This document shows, in pieces, positions 33,106 through 44,779 of a DNA stretch of 64,000 nucleotides (its first letter is position 1; each line of letters begins with the position of its first letter). The notes beneath the pieces are model-generated. The model ran no database searches. It saw nothing but the letters and a program-made list of their open reading frames with translations, and was not told the DNA's origin. The translations under genes and the position numbers were made by a program. Source of the stretch: Paratinospora sagittata (taxonomy: Eukaryota; Streptophyta; Magnoliopsida; Ranunculales; Menispermaceae); contig CM069594.1 of the NCBI GenBank assembly GCA_035771175.1, positions 15,657,670-15,721,669 on the forward strand. Direction: 5' to 3'.

Positions 33106-36100
33106 AACCAGGGTCAACGGAATCAGGGCAGAGCATATGCCATCGCTCACCAACCCCTCCCAGACAATAATGTCGTCGAAGGTACCTTTCCTTTGTTCAA
33201 TACATTGGTGCATGTTTTGTTTGATTCAGGTGCTACGCATTCTTTTATATCATCAACATTGGTAAGACATTTAGGCCTGCATCCTGAACCCACAAACATC
33301 ACACTCCATATCACATCACCGTTCGGATCGGGTACTGACGTGAATTTGCAGTGTTCTCGATGTGAGCTTCGAATGTCCGAACAGATAATATATGCCGATC
33401 TTTTTGTGATGGATTTTGATGACTTTGACATCATCCTCGGCATGGACTGGCTCGCACCACTGAATGCAAAGATCGACTGTATGAACAAGCACGTTCAATT
33501 AACTTTGCCTACAGGAGAGTTTGTCAAGATTCAGGGAATAAGGAAATGGATACACAAATCAACAGTTGCCCTTCTCAAGTCACAACTTCGAGCGTTGTCT
33601 CTTGGCGACGGCAATGAATCACCAGCTCTGTACCCTCCTGAAGTACGCGATGTTCCCGTCGTATCTGAATTCCCAACAGTTTTTCTTAATGACCTTCCTG
33701 GTCTACCTCCAGTTAGGGAATTCGATTTTGAGATCAACCTCATACCTGGGACAGGGCCTATCTCAATTCCACCATACAGAATGTCAAATGTTGAACTGGT
33801 CGAATTAGACAAACAACTTAAGGAATTAGAGCGTAATGGCTTCATCCGAAAGAGTTCATCACCCTGGGGCGCTCCAGTTCTGTTTGTTCGCAAAAAGGAT
33901 GGTTCGTTACGACTTTGCATCGATTATCGCAAGTTGAATAACGTCACCATCAAGAACAGATATCCGTTGCCCAGGATCGATGACTTATTCGACCAACTTC
34001 GAGAAGCCAAATACTTCTCTAAGATTGATTTACGGTCCGGTTATCACCAACTCCGGATCCGGGAGTCAGACATCACCAAGACGACGTTCAAAACTCGGTA
34101 CGGTCATTACGAATTCTTAGTTATGCCGTTCGGCCTAACAAATGCACCTGCTGCATTCATGGATTTGATGAATCGCATATTCAGGTTATACTTAGACCGG
34201 TTCGTGGTGGTTTTTGTCGACGACATCTTGATATATTCCTCAACCGTGGAAGACCATAAACTACATTTGAAGATCGTCCTCCAGACCTTACAAAGACACC
34301 AACTGTATGCAAAGTTGAGTAAGTGCGAATTTTGGGCGCAGAGAGTTCAATTCCTCGGCCATGTGGTTTCAGGCAATGGCATTGAGGTCGATCCTTCTAA
34401 GGTTGAAGCAGTCTTAAACTGGAAGCAGCCTACCACTGTTACTCAGATTAGGAGTTTTCTTGGTTTGGCTGGCTATTACAGACGCTTCATTAAGGACTTC
34501 TCAAAGATTGCTGAACCTATGACCAAGCTCACTCGAAAAGACGTGCGCTTCATCTGGAATCCCGCCTGTGAAGCATCATTTCAGGAATTGAAGAAACGCC
34601 TCACGACGGCACCTGTACTTATCACTCCAAGAAATGGAATTGGTTTTTCATTATACACCGATGCCTCTCTCCAAGGCTTAGGTGCCGTACTAATGCAAGA
34701 AGGCCAAGTTGTTGCATATGCCTCCAGGCAACTGAAGATTCATGAGGGTAATTACCCAACCCATGACTTGGAACTTGCAGCTGTTGTGTTTGCACTTAAA
34801 TTATGGCGTCATTACCTATACGGTGAACGGTTCAAGGTCTTCTCAGATCACAAGAGTCTTAAGTACATATACACTCAGAGAGACCTAAACCTCCGCCAAA
34901 GAAGATGGTTGGAATTCTTGAAAGACTATGACTTCCAACTCCAGTACCATCCCGGAAAGGCCAATGTTGTGGCCGATGCTTTGAGTAGAAAATCTTATGT
35001 TGCTTGCACTCTTAACTATGAAATGGGGAAGTTGGCTACAGAGATGGACAACTTTAACCTCCAGCTGAACGAAGAGGGACCACGCCCACAACTCTCTCAA
35101 TTGTCCGCTACCTCTGACCTCGTTCGCAAGATTTCAGCTACTCAAGCCAATGACCCTATGTTAATGGAGAAACGAGAACTTCTACTCAGCGGGCAAGACT
35201 TTCCTCATTGGTCAGTCTCTGACGACGGAGCCGTTTTCTATAAAAAACGTCTTTGTCTTCCGAACGATCCCGAGGTTCGGAAAGACGTGCTTACTGAGAT
35301 GCACTGTTCGAGATACGCTATGCATCCTGGGGGTGACAAGATGTACCAGGATGTCAAGCGACAATTCTGGTTTTCTGGAATGAAGAAGGCAATTGCCGAC
35401 TTCGTTGCTCGATGTCTTGTTTGCCAGAAAGTTAAGGCAGAACGCAGACTTCCCTCTGGCCTTCTCCAGCCGTTACCTATTGGAGAATGGAAATGGGAGA
35501 ACATCGCAATGGATTTTGTTACAGCCTTACCTCGAAATAATAAAGGGCAAGATGCTATCTGGGTTATCATTGACAGGCTAACCAAGTCTGCACACTTCTT
35601 GCCACTAAAGTTCACGGATAATCCTGCCAAACTTGCAGAACTATATGAACGAGAGATCATACGCCTTCATGGCATCCCACTCACAATCGTCTCTGATCGA
35701 GACCCTCGATTCACCTCAAACTTTTGGAAAAGCTTCCAGAATAGAATGGGTTCTAAAATCACTATGAGCACAGCTTTTCACCCTCAGACTGATGGGCAGT
35801 CAGAACGGCTTATCCAAATCTTAGAAGACATGCTACGATGCTGCATTTTGGACTTTAATGACGGTTGGGCAAAGCATTTGCATCTAGCTGAGTTTGCATA
35901 CAACAACAGCTACCAATCTAGTATCGGCATGGCACCATACGAGGCTCTTTATGGTCGGCCTTGCAGATCTCCGGTATGCTGGTTAGATATGGCCGATCGA
36001 CCGCAGTTAGGCCCTGAACTAGTTCACGAGACTTCTGAGAAGATCACACTAGTAAAGGAACGACTTCGTGTTGCACAAAGTCGACAGAAGAGCTATACTG

Positions 36101-36558
36101 ACAAACGGCGACAGCCTCTGGAATTTGATAAGGGGGACTTTGTTTTTCTACAAGTCCAGCCCACCCGAGGTGTCAAATGTTTTGGGATCAAAGGAAAGCT
36201 CTCCCCGCGGTATATCGGTCCATTTCCGATCATTGAACGTATTGGCAAACTTGCTTATCGTCTGTCCCTTCCCTCGTCCATGCCTAAGGTTCATGACGTT
36301 TTTCATGTATCTATGCTTCGCAAGTATCGTCCTGATCCTTCGCATATCATCCCTTTAGTCAAGGTTCGGGTTGAGGAAGGAAATAAGTATCAAGAGAAAG
36401 CAATACAGATTTTAGATAGAAAAACTCAAGGCCTACGGAGACGTAGCATACCACTTGTGAAAGTGCTCTGGGATAACCACGGCATAGAGGAAGCTACATG
36501 GGAACTAGAATCAACAATTAAACAGAAATACCCTGAATTGTTTTCTAGTACCACCTGA
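33106..36558 (+). pseudogene. Pol part of gag-pol, open but cut off from its start (element 2)
   Basis: Same frame as the gag fragment, uninterrupted for about 1150 codons. It contains protease DSGATHS, RT with VDD, RNase H, integrase with its zinc finger and DD35E (SDRDPRF...GQSERL), and a complete chromodomain ending before TGA 36556-36558. Near the beginning the apparent start is a TTG leucine codon (33193), not an ATG. Pol could therefore only be made by read-through of three stops or internal initiation. Catalytic motifs look intact, so the lesions are confined upstream. Confidence 0.92.
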
Positions 36559-36795
36559 TGTTGTGATACATTGTATTATTTTCACTTCTAAATACCAGGA
36601 TGAAACATTGTTTACACCTATCTTCATACATTGTTTCACTTGAATAACTACGCAGATGTCTGCAAATCATATCAATGGATATAGTGATGCACACATGCAG
36701 CGGCTCCTTAGCAACCTGCGGCTACTTCGCAAGCAATACCCCTCATCCATACTTGACTTGATTTCGAGGGCGAAATCCCTTTAAGGGGGGTAGAG
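36559..36795 (+). other. 3' untranslated region and polypurine tract (element 2)
   Basis: An A/T-rich stretch without a gene, ending in TTTAAGGGGGGTAGAG directly before the LTR. Confidence 0.85.
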
Positions 36796-38066
36796 TGTAA
36801 TACCCTGTATTTCACAAAAAAAAAATAAAAAAAAAAATAATAAAAAAAATTTACTATTTGAAATTTTTACTATTTGGGCAACGCCCGAACGTTCAGGCGC
36901 GTGCCAGAACGTTCAGGCGCCTGCCAGAACGTTCAGGCGCCATGCCAGAACGTTCAGGCGCCATGCCAGAACGTTCAGGCGCATGCCAGAACGTTCAGGA
37001 GCAAAAATCTCTATATAAGAAACCTCCTCATTTCTCATTCCTCACACCAAATCACCTTCTCTTGTGATTTTTCTTCTCCTTTCCACGCATTCTAAGTTTT
37101 TAGTCTTTGAGACTCCCGGTGCGGTGCAACAAAGTTCTGTCCGGAGAAAAGCACCATATCTGAAGTTGGGGAACGAAACATAGGTTTGCGTGTTTCATAA
37201 CTTTTATTAAAGTTTACATTCAATTATTATTATGTCTACTATTCATTTACACTGCATTATGTCAATAATGTTTATGACCTGAATGTCCTAACTTTGCACG
37301 TCGTGATACCGACCCTGATAAGGATCACTAGACGTTGACAAAGTCAGTATAAATGTCAAGAAAAGACCAGACTAGTAGACTAAACTAGTTCATGCATTGA
37401 CATCATACATATCACCACCTAGGGACGTATATGGTTTATGACTCATAGAATAGTTAGAAGCATTGCTCACTATTCATATTATTTCTCTGGAGAGGGACGT
37501 ACATGAGAACTCGGCTACGCCGGGGAGGGACATCAGTACGTGAATCCAGAGCATCGTTCTTGAGGAGGGACGTACAGTGAGAACCTGGCTACGCCCGGGG
37601 AAGGACACCTGTACGTGAACTCAGGCGATGTACGCTCATCAAACCATTAATACGTGACGGTGTCATGCATACATACATATTGATTGATTATGATGCTTAC
37701 ATGTGTATTTAAGATATTTGATATTGAAGTATGCTTTATTAATTGTTATACTCATGCACTATTTACCCACTGAGCGCGTTAAGCTCACTCCAATATTATC
37801 AAATCTTTCACAGGAAATTAGGGTGGACTGGGTGCAGGTTATGGGGCCCACATTTTGTACCCTTTGTATGAATTATTGGGGATTTTGGGAGTATGTTCCC
37901 TTGACCATTTTATGTACAAAAGTATTCTGAATTATATGAAATCATATTTGTACTTTATATTGTATTTCCGCTGCGCACTCTGTTATTACCATTGTGATTG
38001 TTCCAAATGCGCGCCCCGTCCGAGAGTGTACCGCCGGTTTAAGGCGCGTCCGGGCGGGGTGTGACA
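36796..38066 (+). repeat. Element 2 3' LTR (1271 bp)
   Basis: TGTAATACC...GTGTGACA. The A-run near its start is interrupted by T bases (36819-36848), six minisatellite units lie at 36883-37002, and the TATA box is at 37012-37019. Only one of the two 45-bp units remains. Confidence 0.95.
36883..37002 (+). repeat. U3 minisatellite, 6 units (element 2 3' LTR)
   Basis: Six AACGTT cores with a mixture of 20-bp and 21-bp spacings. The last unit ends AGGAGC instead of AGGCGC. Confidence 0.93.
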
Positions 38067-41000
38067 ATCTTATAGCTTGGATGTTCATTTGGCATATATT
38101 TTACAGATTTTCAAAATCCTTTTTGCTGAAAATACAAAGGAGACTATCATTTTTATGTTGTTGAAAGCCTAGAGATGACATGAAACTGCTCCATTTACTG
38201 AAAGAAAGAAAGTGATTGTTCTTCTCTTCCTTATATAACGAATCATTGAACTTACTTATGATTAAAATTAAATCACTTTTACATCAAGAATGTAATGGTT
38301 ATGGTATTGAAACTTGGGCAGATTTTTGCTCAGTTGCCAATCAAAGGCATGAGTTTTCTATGATTATATCAATTTTATGCTTGAATTAGTAAAAACAATT
38401 GATTGATTTGTTTTTGTATTCTATGATTTGGCATGATAAAATAAATCAATGGAATTGACTTGGATATGAGGATATATATATTATAGGTTGGATGTTCATT
38501 AGGCATATGTTTTACAGGTTTTCAAAATCCTTTTTGCAGAAAATATAAAGGAGACTCTCATTTTTTTATCTTCGAAGCCTGGAGATTACATGAAACTGCT
38601 CCCTTTACTGTAATAAAGAAAGTGATTGTTCTTCTCTTCCTTATATAATGAATTATTGAACTTACTTATGATTAAAATTAAATCACTTTTACATCAAGAA
38701 TTTAATGGTTATGGTGTTGAAACTTGGGGCAGATTTTTGCCCAGTTGCCAATCAAAGGCATGACTTTTCTATGATTATATTAATTTTATGCTTGAATTAG
38801 TAAAAAGAATTGATTGATTTGTTTTTGTATTCTATGTTTTGGCATGATAAAATAAATCAATGGAATTGATTTGGATATGAGGATATATCTTATAGGTTGG
38901 ATGTTCATTAGGCATATATTTTACAAGTTTCAAAATCCTTTTTGTTGGAAATACAAATGAGACTCTATCATTTTTTTTTTTGAAAGCCTAGAGATTACAT
39001 GAAACTGCTCCATTTACTGGAAGAAAGAAAGTGATTGTTCTACTTTTCCTTCTATAATGAATTATTGAACTTACTTATGATTAAAATTAAATCACTTTTA
39101 CATCAAGAATGTAATGGTTACGGTGTTGAAACTTGGGGCAGATTTTTGCTCAGTTGCCAATCAAAGGCATGACTTTTCTATGATTATATCAATTTTATGC
39201 TTGAATTAGTAAAAACAATTGATTGATTTGTTTTTGTATTCTATGTTTTGGCGTGATAAAATAAATCAATGGAATTGATTTGGATATGAGGATATATCTT
39301 ACAGGTTTGATGTTCATCAGGCATATATTTTACAGGTTTTCAAAATCCTTTTTGCTGAAAATACAAAGGAGACTCTATCATCTTTTTTTGTTGAAAGCCT
39401 AGAGATTACATGAAACTGCTCCATTTACTGGAAGAAAGAAAGTGATTGTTCTTCTTTTCCTTATATAATGAATTATTGAACTTACTTATGATTAAAATTA
39501 AATCACTTTTACATCAAGAATGTAATGGTTATGGTGTTGAAACTTAGGGCAGATTTTTGCTCAGTTGCTAATCAAAGGCATGACATTTCCCTGATTATAT
39601 TAATTTTACGCTTGAATTAGTAAAAACAATTGATTGATTTGTTTTTGAATTCTATGTTTTGGCATGATAAAATAAATCAATGGAATTGATTTGGATATGA
39701 GGATATATCTTATTGCTTGGATGTTCATTAGGCATATATTTTACAGGTTTTCAAAATCCTTTTTGCTGAAAATACAAAGGAGACTATCATTTTTTTTTGT
39801 TGAAAGCCTAGAGATTACATGAAACTGCTCCATTTACTGGAAGAAAGAAAGTGATTGTTCTTCTCTTCCTTATATAATGAATCGTTGAACTTACTTATGA
39901 TTAAAATTAAATCACTTTTACATCAAGAATGTAATGGTTATGGTGTTGAAACTTGGGGCAGATTTTTGCCCAGTTGCCAATCAAAGGCATGACTTTTCAA
40001 TGATTATATTAATTTTATGCTTGAATTAGTAAAAACAATTGATTGATTTGTTTTTGTATTCTATGTTTCGGCATGATAACATAAATCAATGGAATTTGCT
40101 TGGATATGAGGATATATATATTATAGGTTGGATGTTCATTTGGGAAATGTTTTACAGGTTTTCAAAATCCTTTTTGCTAAAAATACAAAGGAGACTATCA
40201 TTTTTATTTGTTGAAAGCCTGGAGATTACCTGAAACTGCTCAACTTACTGGAAGAAAGAAAGTGATTGTTCTTCTCTTCCTTATATAATGAATTATTGAA
40301 CTTACTTATGATTAAAATTAAATCACTTTTCCATCGAGAATGTAATGGTTATGTTGTTGAAACTGGGGGCAGATTTTTGCTCAGTTGCCAATCAAAGGCA
40401 TGACTTTTCCATAATCATATTAATTTTACGCTTGAATTAGTAAAAACAATTGATTGATTTGTTTTTTTGAATTCTATGTTTTGGCATAATAAAATAATTC
40501 AATGGAATTGATTTGGATATGAAGATATATCTTATAGCTTGGATGTTCATTTGGCATATATTTTACAGGTTTTCAAAATCCTTTTCGCTGAAAATACAAA
40601 GGAGACTATCATTTTTTTTTTGTTGAAAGCCTAGAGATTACATGAAACTGCTCCATTTACTGGAAGAAAGAAAGTGATTGTTCTTCTCTTCCTTATATAA
40701 CGAATCATTGAACTTACTTATGATTAAAATTAAATCACTTTTACATCAAGAATGTAATGGTTATGGTATTGAAACTTGGGGCAGATTTTTGCTCAGTTGC
40801 CAATCAAAGGCATGACTTTTCTATGATTATATCAATTTTATGCTTGAATTAGTAAAAACAATTGATTGATTTGTTCTTGTATTCTATGTTTTGGCATGAT
40901 AAAATAAATCAATGGAATTGATTTGGATATGAGGATATATCTTATAGGTTGAATGTTCATTAGGCATATATTTTACATGTTTTCAAAATCCTTTTTGCTG

Positions 41001-43315
41001 AAAATACAAAGGAGACTATCATTTTTTTTTGTTCAAAGCCTGGAGATTACATGAAACTGCTCCATTTACTGGAAGAAAGAAAGTGATTGTTCTTCTTTTC
41101 CTTCTATAATGAATTACTGAACTTACTTATGATTAAAATTAAATCACTTTTACATCAAGAATGTAATGGTTACGGTGTTGAAACTTGGGGTAGATTTTTG
41201 CTCAGTTGTCAATCGAAGGCATGACTTTTCCATAATTATATTAATTTTAGGCTTGAATTAGTAAAAACAATTGATTGATTTGTTTTTTTGAATTCTATGA
41301 TTTGGCATAATAAAATAAATCAATGGAATTGATTTGGATATGAGGATATATCTTATAGCTTGGATGTTCATTTGGCATATATTTTACAGGTTTTCAAAAT
41401 CCTTTTTGCTGAAAATACAAATGAGACTATCATTTTTTTGTTGTTGAAAGCCTAGAGATTACATGAAACTGCTCCATTTACTGGAAGAAAGAAAGTGATT
41501 GTTCTTCTCTTCCTTATATAATGAATTATTGAACTTACTTATGATTAAAATTAAATCACTTTTACATCAAGAATGTAATGGTTATGGTGTTGAAACTTGG
41601 GGCAGATTTTTGCCCAGTTGCCAATCAAAGGCATGACTTTTCTATGATTATATTAATTTTATGCTCGAATTGGTAAAAACAATTGATTGATTTGTTTTTG
41701 TATTCTATGTTTTGGCATGATAAAATAAATCAATGGAATTGATTTGGATATGAGGATATATATCTTATAGGTTGGATGTTCATTAGGCATATATTTTACA
41801 GGTTTCAAAATCCTTTTTGTTGGAAATACGAATGAGACTCTATCATTTTTTTTTTTTGAAAGCCTAGAGATTACATGAAACTGCTCCATTTACTGGAAGA
41901 AAGAAAGTGATTGTTCTTCTTTTCCTTCTATAATGAATTATTGAACTTACTTATGATTAAAATTAAATCACTTTTACATCAAGAATGTAATGGTTACGGT
42001 GTTGAAACTTGGGGCAGATTTTTGCTCAGTTGCCAATCAAAGGCATGACTTTTCTATGATTATATCAATTTTATGCTTGAATTAGTAAAAACAATTGATT
42101 GATTTATTTTTGTATTCTATCTTTTGGCGTGATAAAATAAATCAATGGAATTGATTTGGATATGAGGATATATCTTATAGGTTGGATGCTCATTAGGCAT
42201 ATATTTTACAGGTTTTCAAAATCCTTTTTGCTGGAAATACAAATGAGACTATCATTTTTTTTTGTTGAAAGCCTGGAGATTGCATGAAACTGCTCCATTT
42301 ACTGGAAGAAAGAAAGTGATTGTTCTTCTCTTCCTTATATAATGAATTATTGAACTTACTTATGATTAAAAGTAAATCACTGTTACATCAAGAATGTATT
42401 GGTTATGGTGTTGAAACTTGGGGTAAATTTTTGCTCAGTTGCCAATCAAAGGCATGACTTTCCTATGATTATATTAATTTTATGCTTGAATTAGTAAAAA
42501 CAATTGATTGATTTGTTTTTGAATTCTATGTTTTGGCATGATAAAATAAATAAGTGGAATTGATTTGGATATGAGGATATATCTTATTGCTTGGATGTTC
42601 ATTAGGCATATATTTTACAGGTTTTCAAAATCCTTTTTGCTGAATATACAAAGGAGACTATCATTTTTTTTTTGTTGAAAGACTAGAGATTACATGAAAC
42701 TGCTCCATTTACTGGAAGAAAGAAAGTGATTGTTCTTTTCTTCCTTATATAATGAATCGTTGAACTTACTTATGATTAAAATTAAATCACTTTTACATCA
42801 AGAATGTAATGGTTATGGTGTTGAAACTTGGGGCAGATTTTTGCCCAGTTGACAATCAAAGGCATGACTTTTCAATGATTATATTAATTTTATGCTTGAA
42901 TTAGTAAAAACAATTGATTGATCTGTTTTTGTATTCTATGTTTTGGCATGATAACATAAATCAATGGAATTGGCTTGGATATGAGGATATATATATTATA
43001 GGTTGGATGTTCATTTGGGATATGTTTTACAGGTTTTCAAAATCCTTTTTGCTAAAAATACAAAGGCGACTATCATTTTTATTTGTCGAAAGCCTGGAGA
43101 TTACATGAAACTGCTCAACCTACTGGAAGAAAGAAAGTGATTGTTCTTCTCTTCCTTATATAATGAATTATTGAACTTACTTATGATTAAAATTAAATCA
43201 CTTTTCCATCGAGAATGTAATGGTTATGTTGTTGAAACTGGGGGCAGATTTTTGCTCAGTTGCCAATCAAAGGCATGACTTTTCCATAATTATATTAATT
43301 TTACGCTTGAATTAG
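38067..43315. repeat. Satellite array 3, more diverged monomers
   Basis: About 13 monomers of about 410 bp with marks at 38237, 39056, 39467, 39873, 40690, 41514, 41930, 42341 and 42748. The I/J subtype pair recurs at 39873/40284 and 42748/43157, a spacing of 2875 bp (7 monomers). Several monomers have ATAACGAATCATTG or ATAATGAATTACTG, not seen in arrays 1 and 2. No gene. Confidence 0.93.
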
Positions 43316-43320
43316 TAAAA
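43316..43320. repeat. Target-site duplication of element 3, left copy (TAAAA)
   Basis: Matches 53843-53847. Joining the flanks restores the satellite sequence GAATTAGTAAAAACAATTG. Confidence 0.95.
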
Positions 43321-44544
43321 TGTCACACCCCGCCCGGACGCGCCTAAACCGGCGGTACACTCTCGGACGGGGCGTGCATTTGGAACAATCATAATGGTAA
43401 TAACAGAGTGCGCAGCGGAAATACAGTACACAGTACAAATCTGATTTCATATAATTCAGAATATTTTTGTACATAAAATGGTCAAGGGAACATACTCCCA
43501 AAATCCCAATGATTCATACAAAGGGTACAAAATGTGGGCCCCATAACCTGCACCCAGTCCACCCTAATTTCCTGTGAAAGATTTGATAATATTGGAGTGA
43601 GCTTAACGCGCTCAGTGGGTAAATAGTGCATGAGTATAACAATTAATAAAGCATACTTCAATATCAAATATCTTAAATACACATGTAAGCATCATAATCA
43701 ATCAATATGTATGTATGCATGACACCGTCACGTACTAATGGTTTGATGAGCGTACATCGCCTGAGTTCACGTACTGGTGTCCTTCCCCGGCGTAGCCAGG
43801 TTCACATGTACGTCCCTCCTCAGGAACGATGCTCTGGATTCACGTACTGATGTCCCTCCCCGGCGTAGCCAGGTTCACATGTACGTCCCTCTCCAGAGAA
43901 ATATAATGAATAGTGAGCAATGCTTCTAACTATTCTATGAGTCATAAACCATATACGTCCCTAGGTGGTGATATGTATGATGCCAATGCATGAACTAGTC
44001 TAGTCTACTGGTCTGGTCTTTTCTTGACATTTAGACTGACTTTGGCAACGTCTAGTGATCCTTATCAGGGTCGGTATCACGACGTGCAAGGTTAAGCCAT
44101 TATATGACATAATGCAGTGTAAATGAATAGTAGACATAATAATAATTGAATGTAAACTTTAATAAAAGTTATGAAACACGCAAACCTATGTTTCGTTCCC
44201 CACCTTCAGATCTGGTGCTTTTCTCCGGACGGAACTTCGTTGCACCGCTTTCAGATCTGGTGCTCTCCTCCGGACAGAAATTTGTTGCACCGCACCGGGA
44301 GTCTCAAAGACTAAAAACTTAGAATGCGTAGAAAGGAGAAGAAAAATCACAAGAGAAGGTGATTTGGTGTGAGAAATGAGAAATGAGGAGGTTTCTTATA
44401 TAGAGATTTTGTGCGCCTGAACGTTCTGGCAGGCGCCTGAACGTTCTGGCAGGCGCCTGAACGTTCGGGCGTTGCCCAAATAGTAAAAATTTCAAATAGT
44501 AATTTTTTTTTTTTTTTTTTTTTTGTGAAATACAGGGTATTACA
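43321..44544 (-). repeat. Element 3 3' LTR (1224 bp)
   Basis: On the plus strand it reads TGTCACACC...GGTATTACA. The TATA box complement is at 44395-44402. It has only three minisatellite units and a T-run at 44502-44524. Confidence 0.95.
44413..44470 (-). repeat. U3 minisatellite, 3 units (element 3 3' LTR)
   Basis: Three AACGTT cores, all with 20-bp spacing, against ten in the 5' LTR of the same element. Confidence 0.93.
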
Positions 44545-44779
44545 CTCTACCCCCCTTAAAGGGATTTCGCCCTCGAAATCAAGTCAAGTAGTGATGGGGG
44601 TTGGCGGTTTGAGAAGTAGCCGCAGGCTGTGAATGAGGCCACTGCATGTGTGTAATACTCTATCCATTGATATTATTGTCAGACATCTGGTAGTTCTTGA
44701 AGTGAAACAATGTATTAAGATAGGTGTAAACAATGTTTCATCCTGATATTGATAAAGGAAAATAATACAACGTATCACT
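44545..44779 (-). other. Polypurine tract and 3' untranslated region (element 3)
   Basis: On the minus strand AAGGGGGGTAGAG abuts the LTR (44545-44561). The rest is A/T-rich with no gene. Confidence 0.85.

Larger units (their letters stand above)
28048..38066 (+). mobile_element. Element 2: 5'-truncated, degraded copy of the same family
   Basis: It has the same order as element 1, but the first part of the 5' LTR and the left target duplication are missing. The extra ORF has a large internal deletion and a stop, gag has three in-frame stops, while the pol portion remains open. The two LTRs differ at about a dozen positions in 1.1 kb (for example GGGGGGG/GGGGAGG, GTATGCTC/GTACGCTC, CATTGG/CATTGA), against about none in element 1. 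It is therefore the oldest insertion of the four. The expected right target site is ATCTT at 38067-38071; its left partner is gone. Confidence 0.95.

Noticed and set aside
33193..33195. Start codon of a separate pol gene in element 2 at 33193
   Set aside because: The codon is TTG (Leu), in phase with the upstream gag. The open frame simply begins after the last premature stop.
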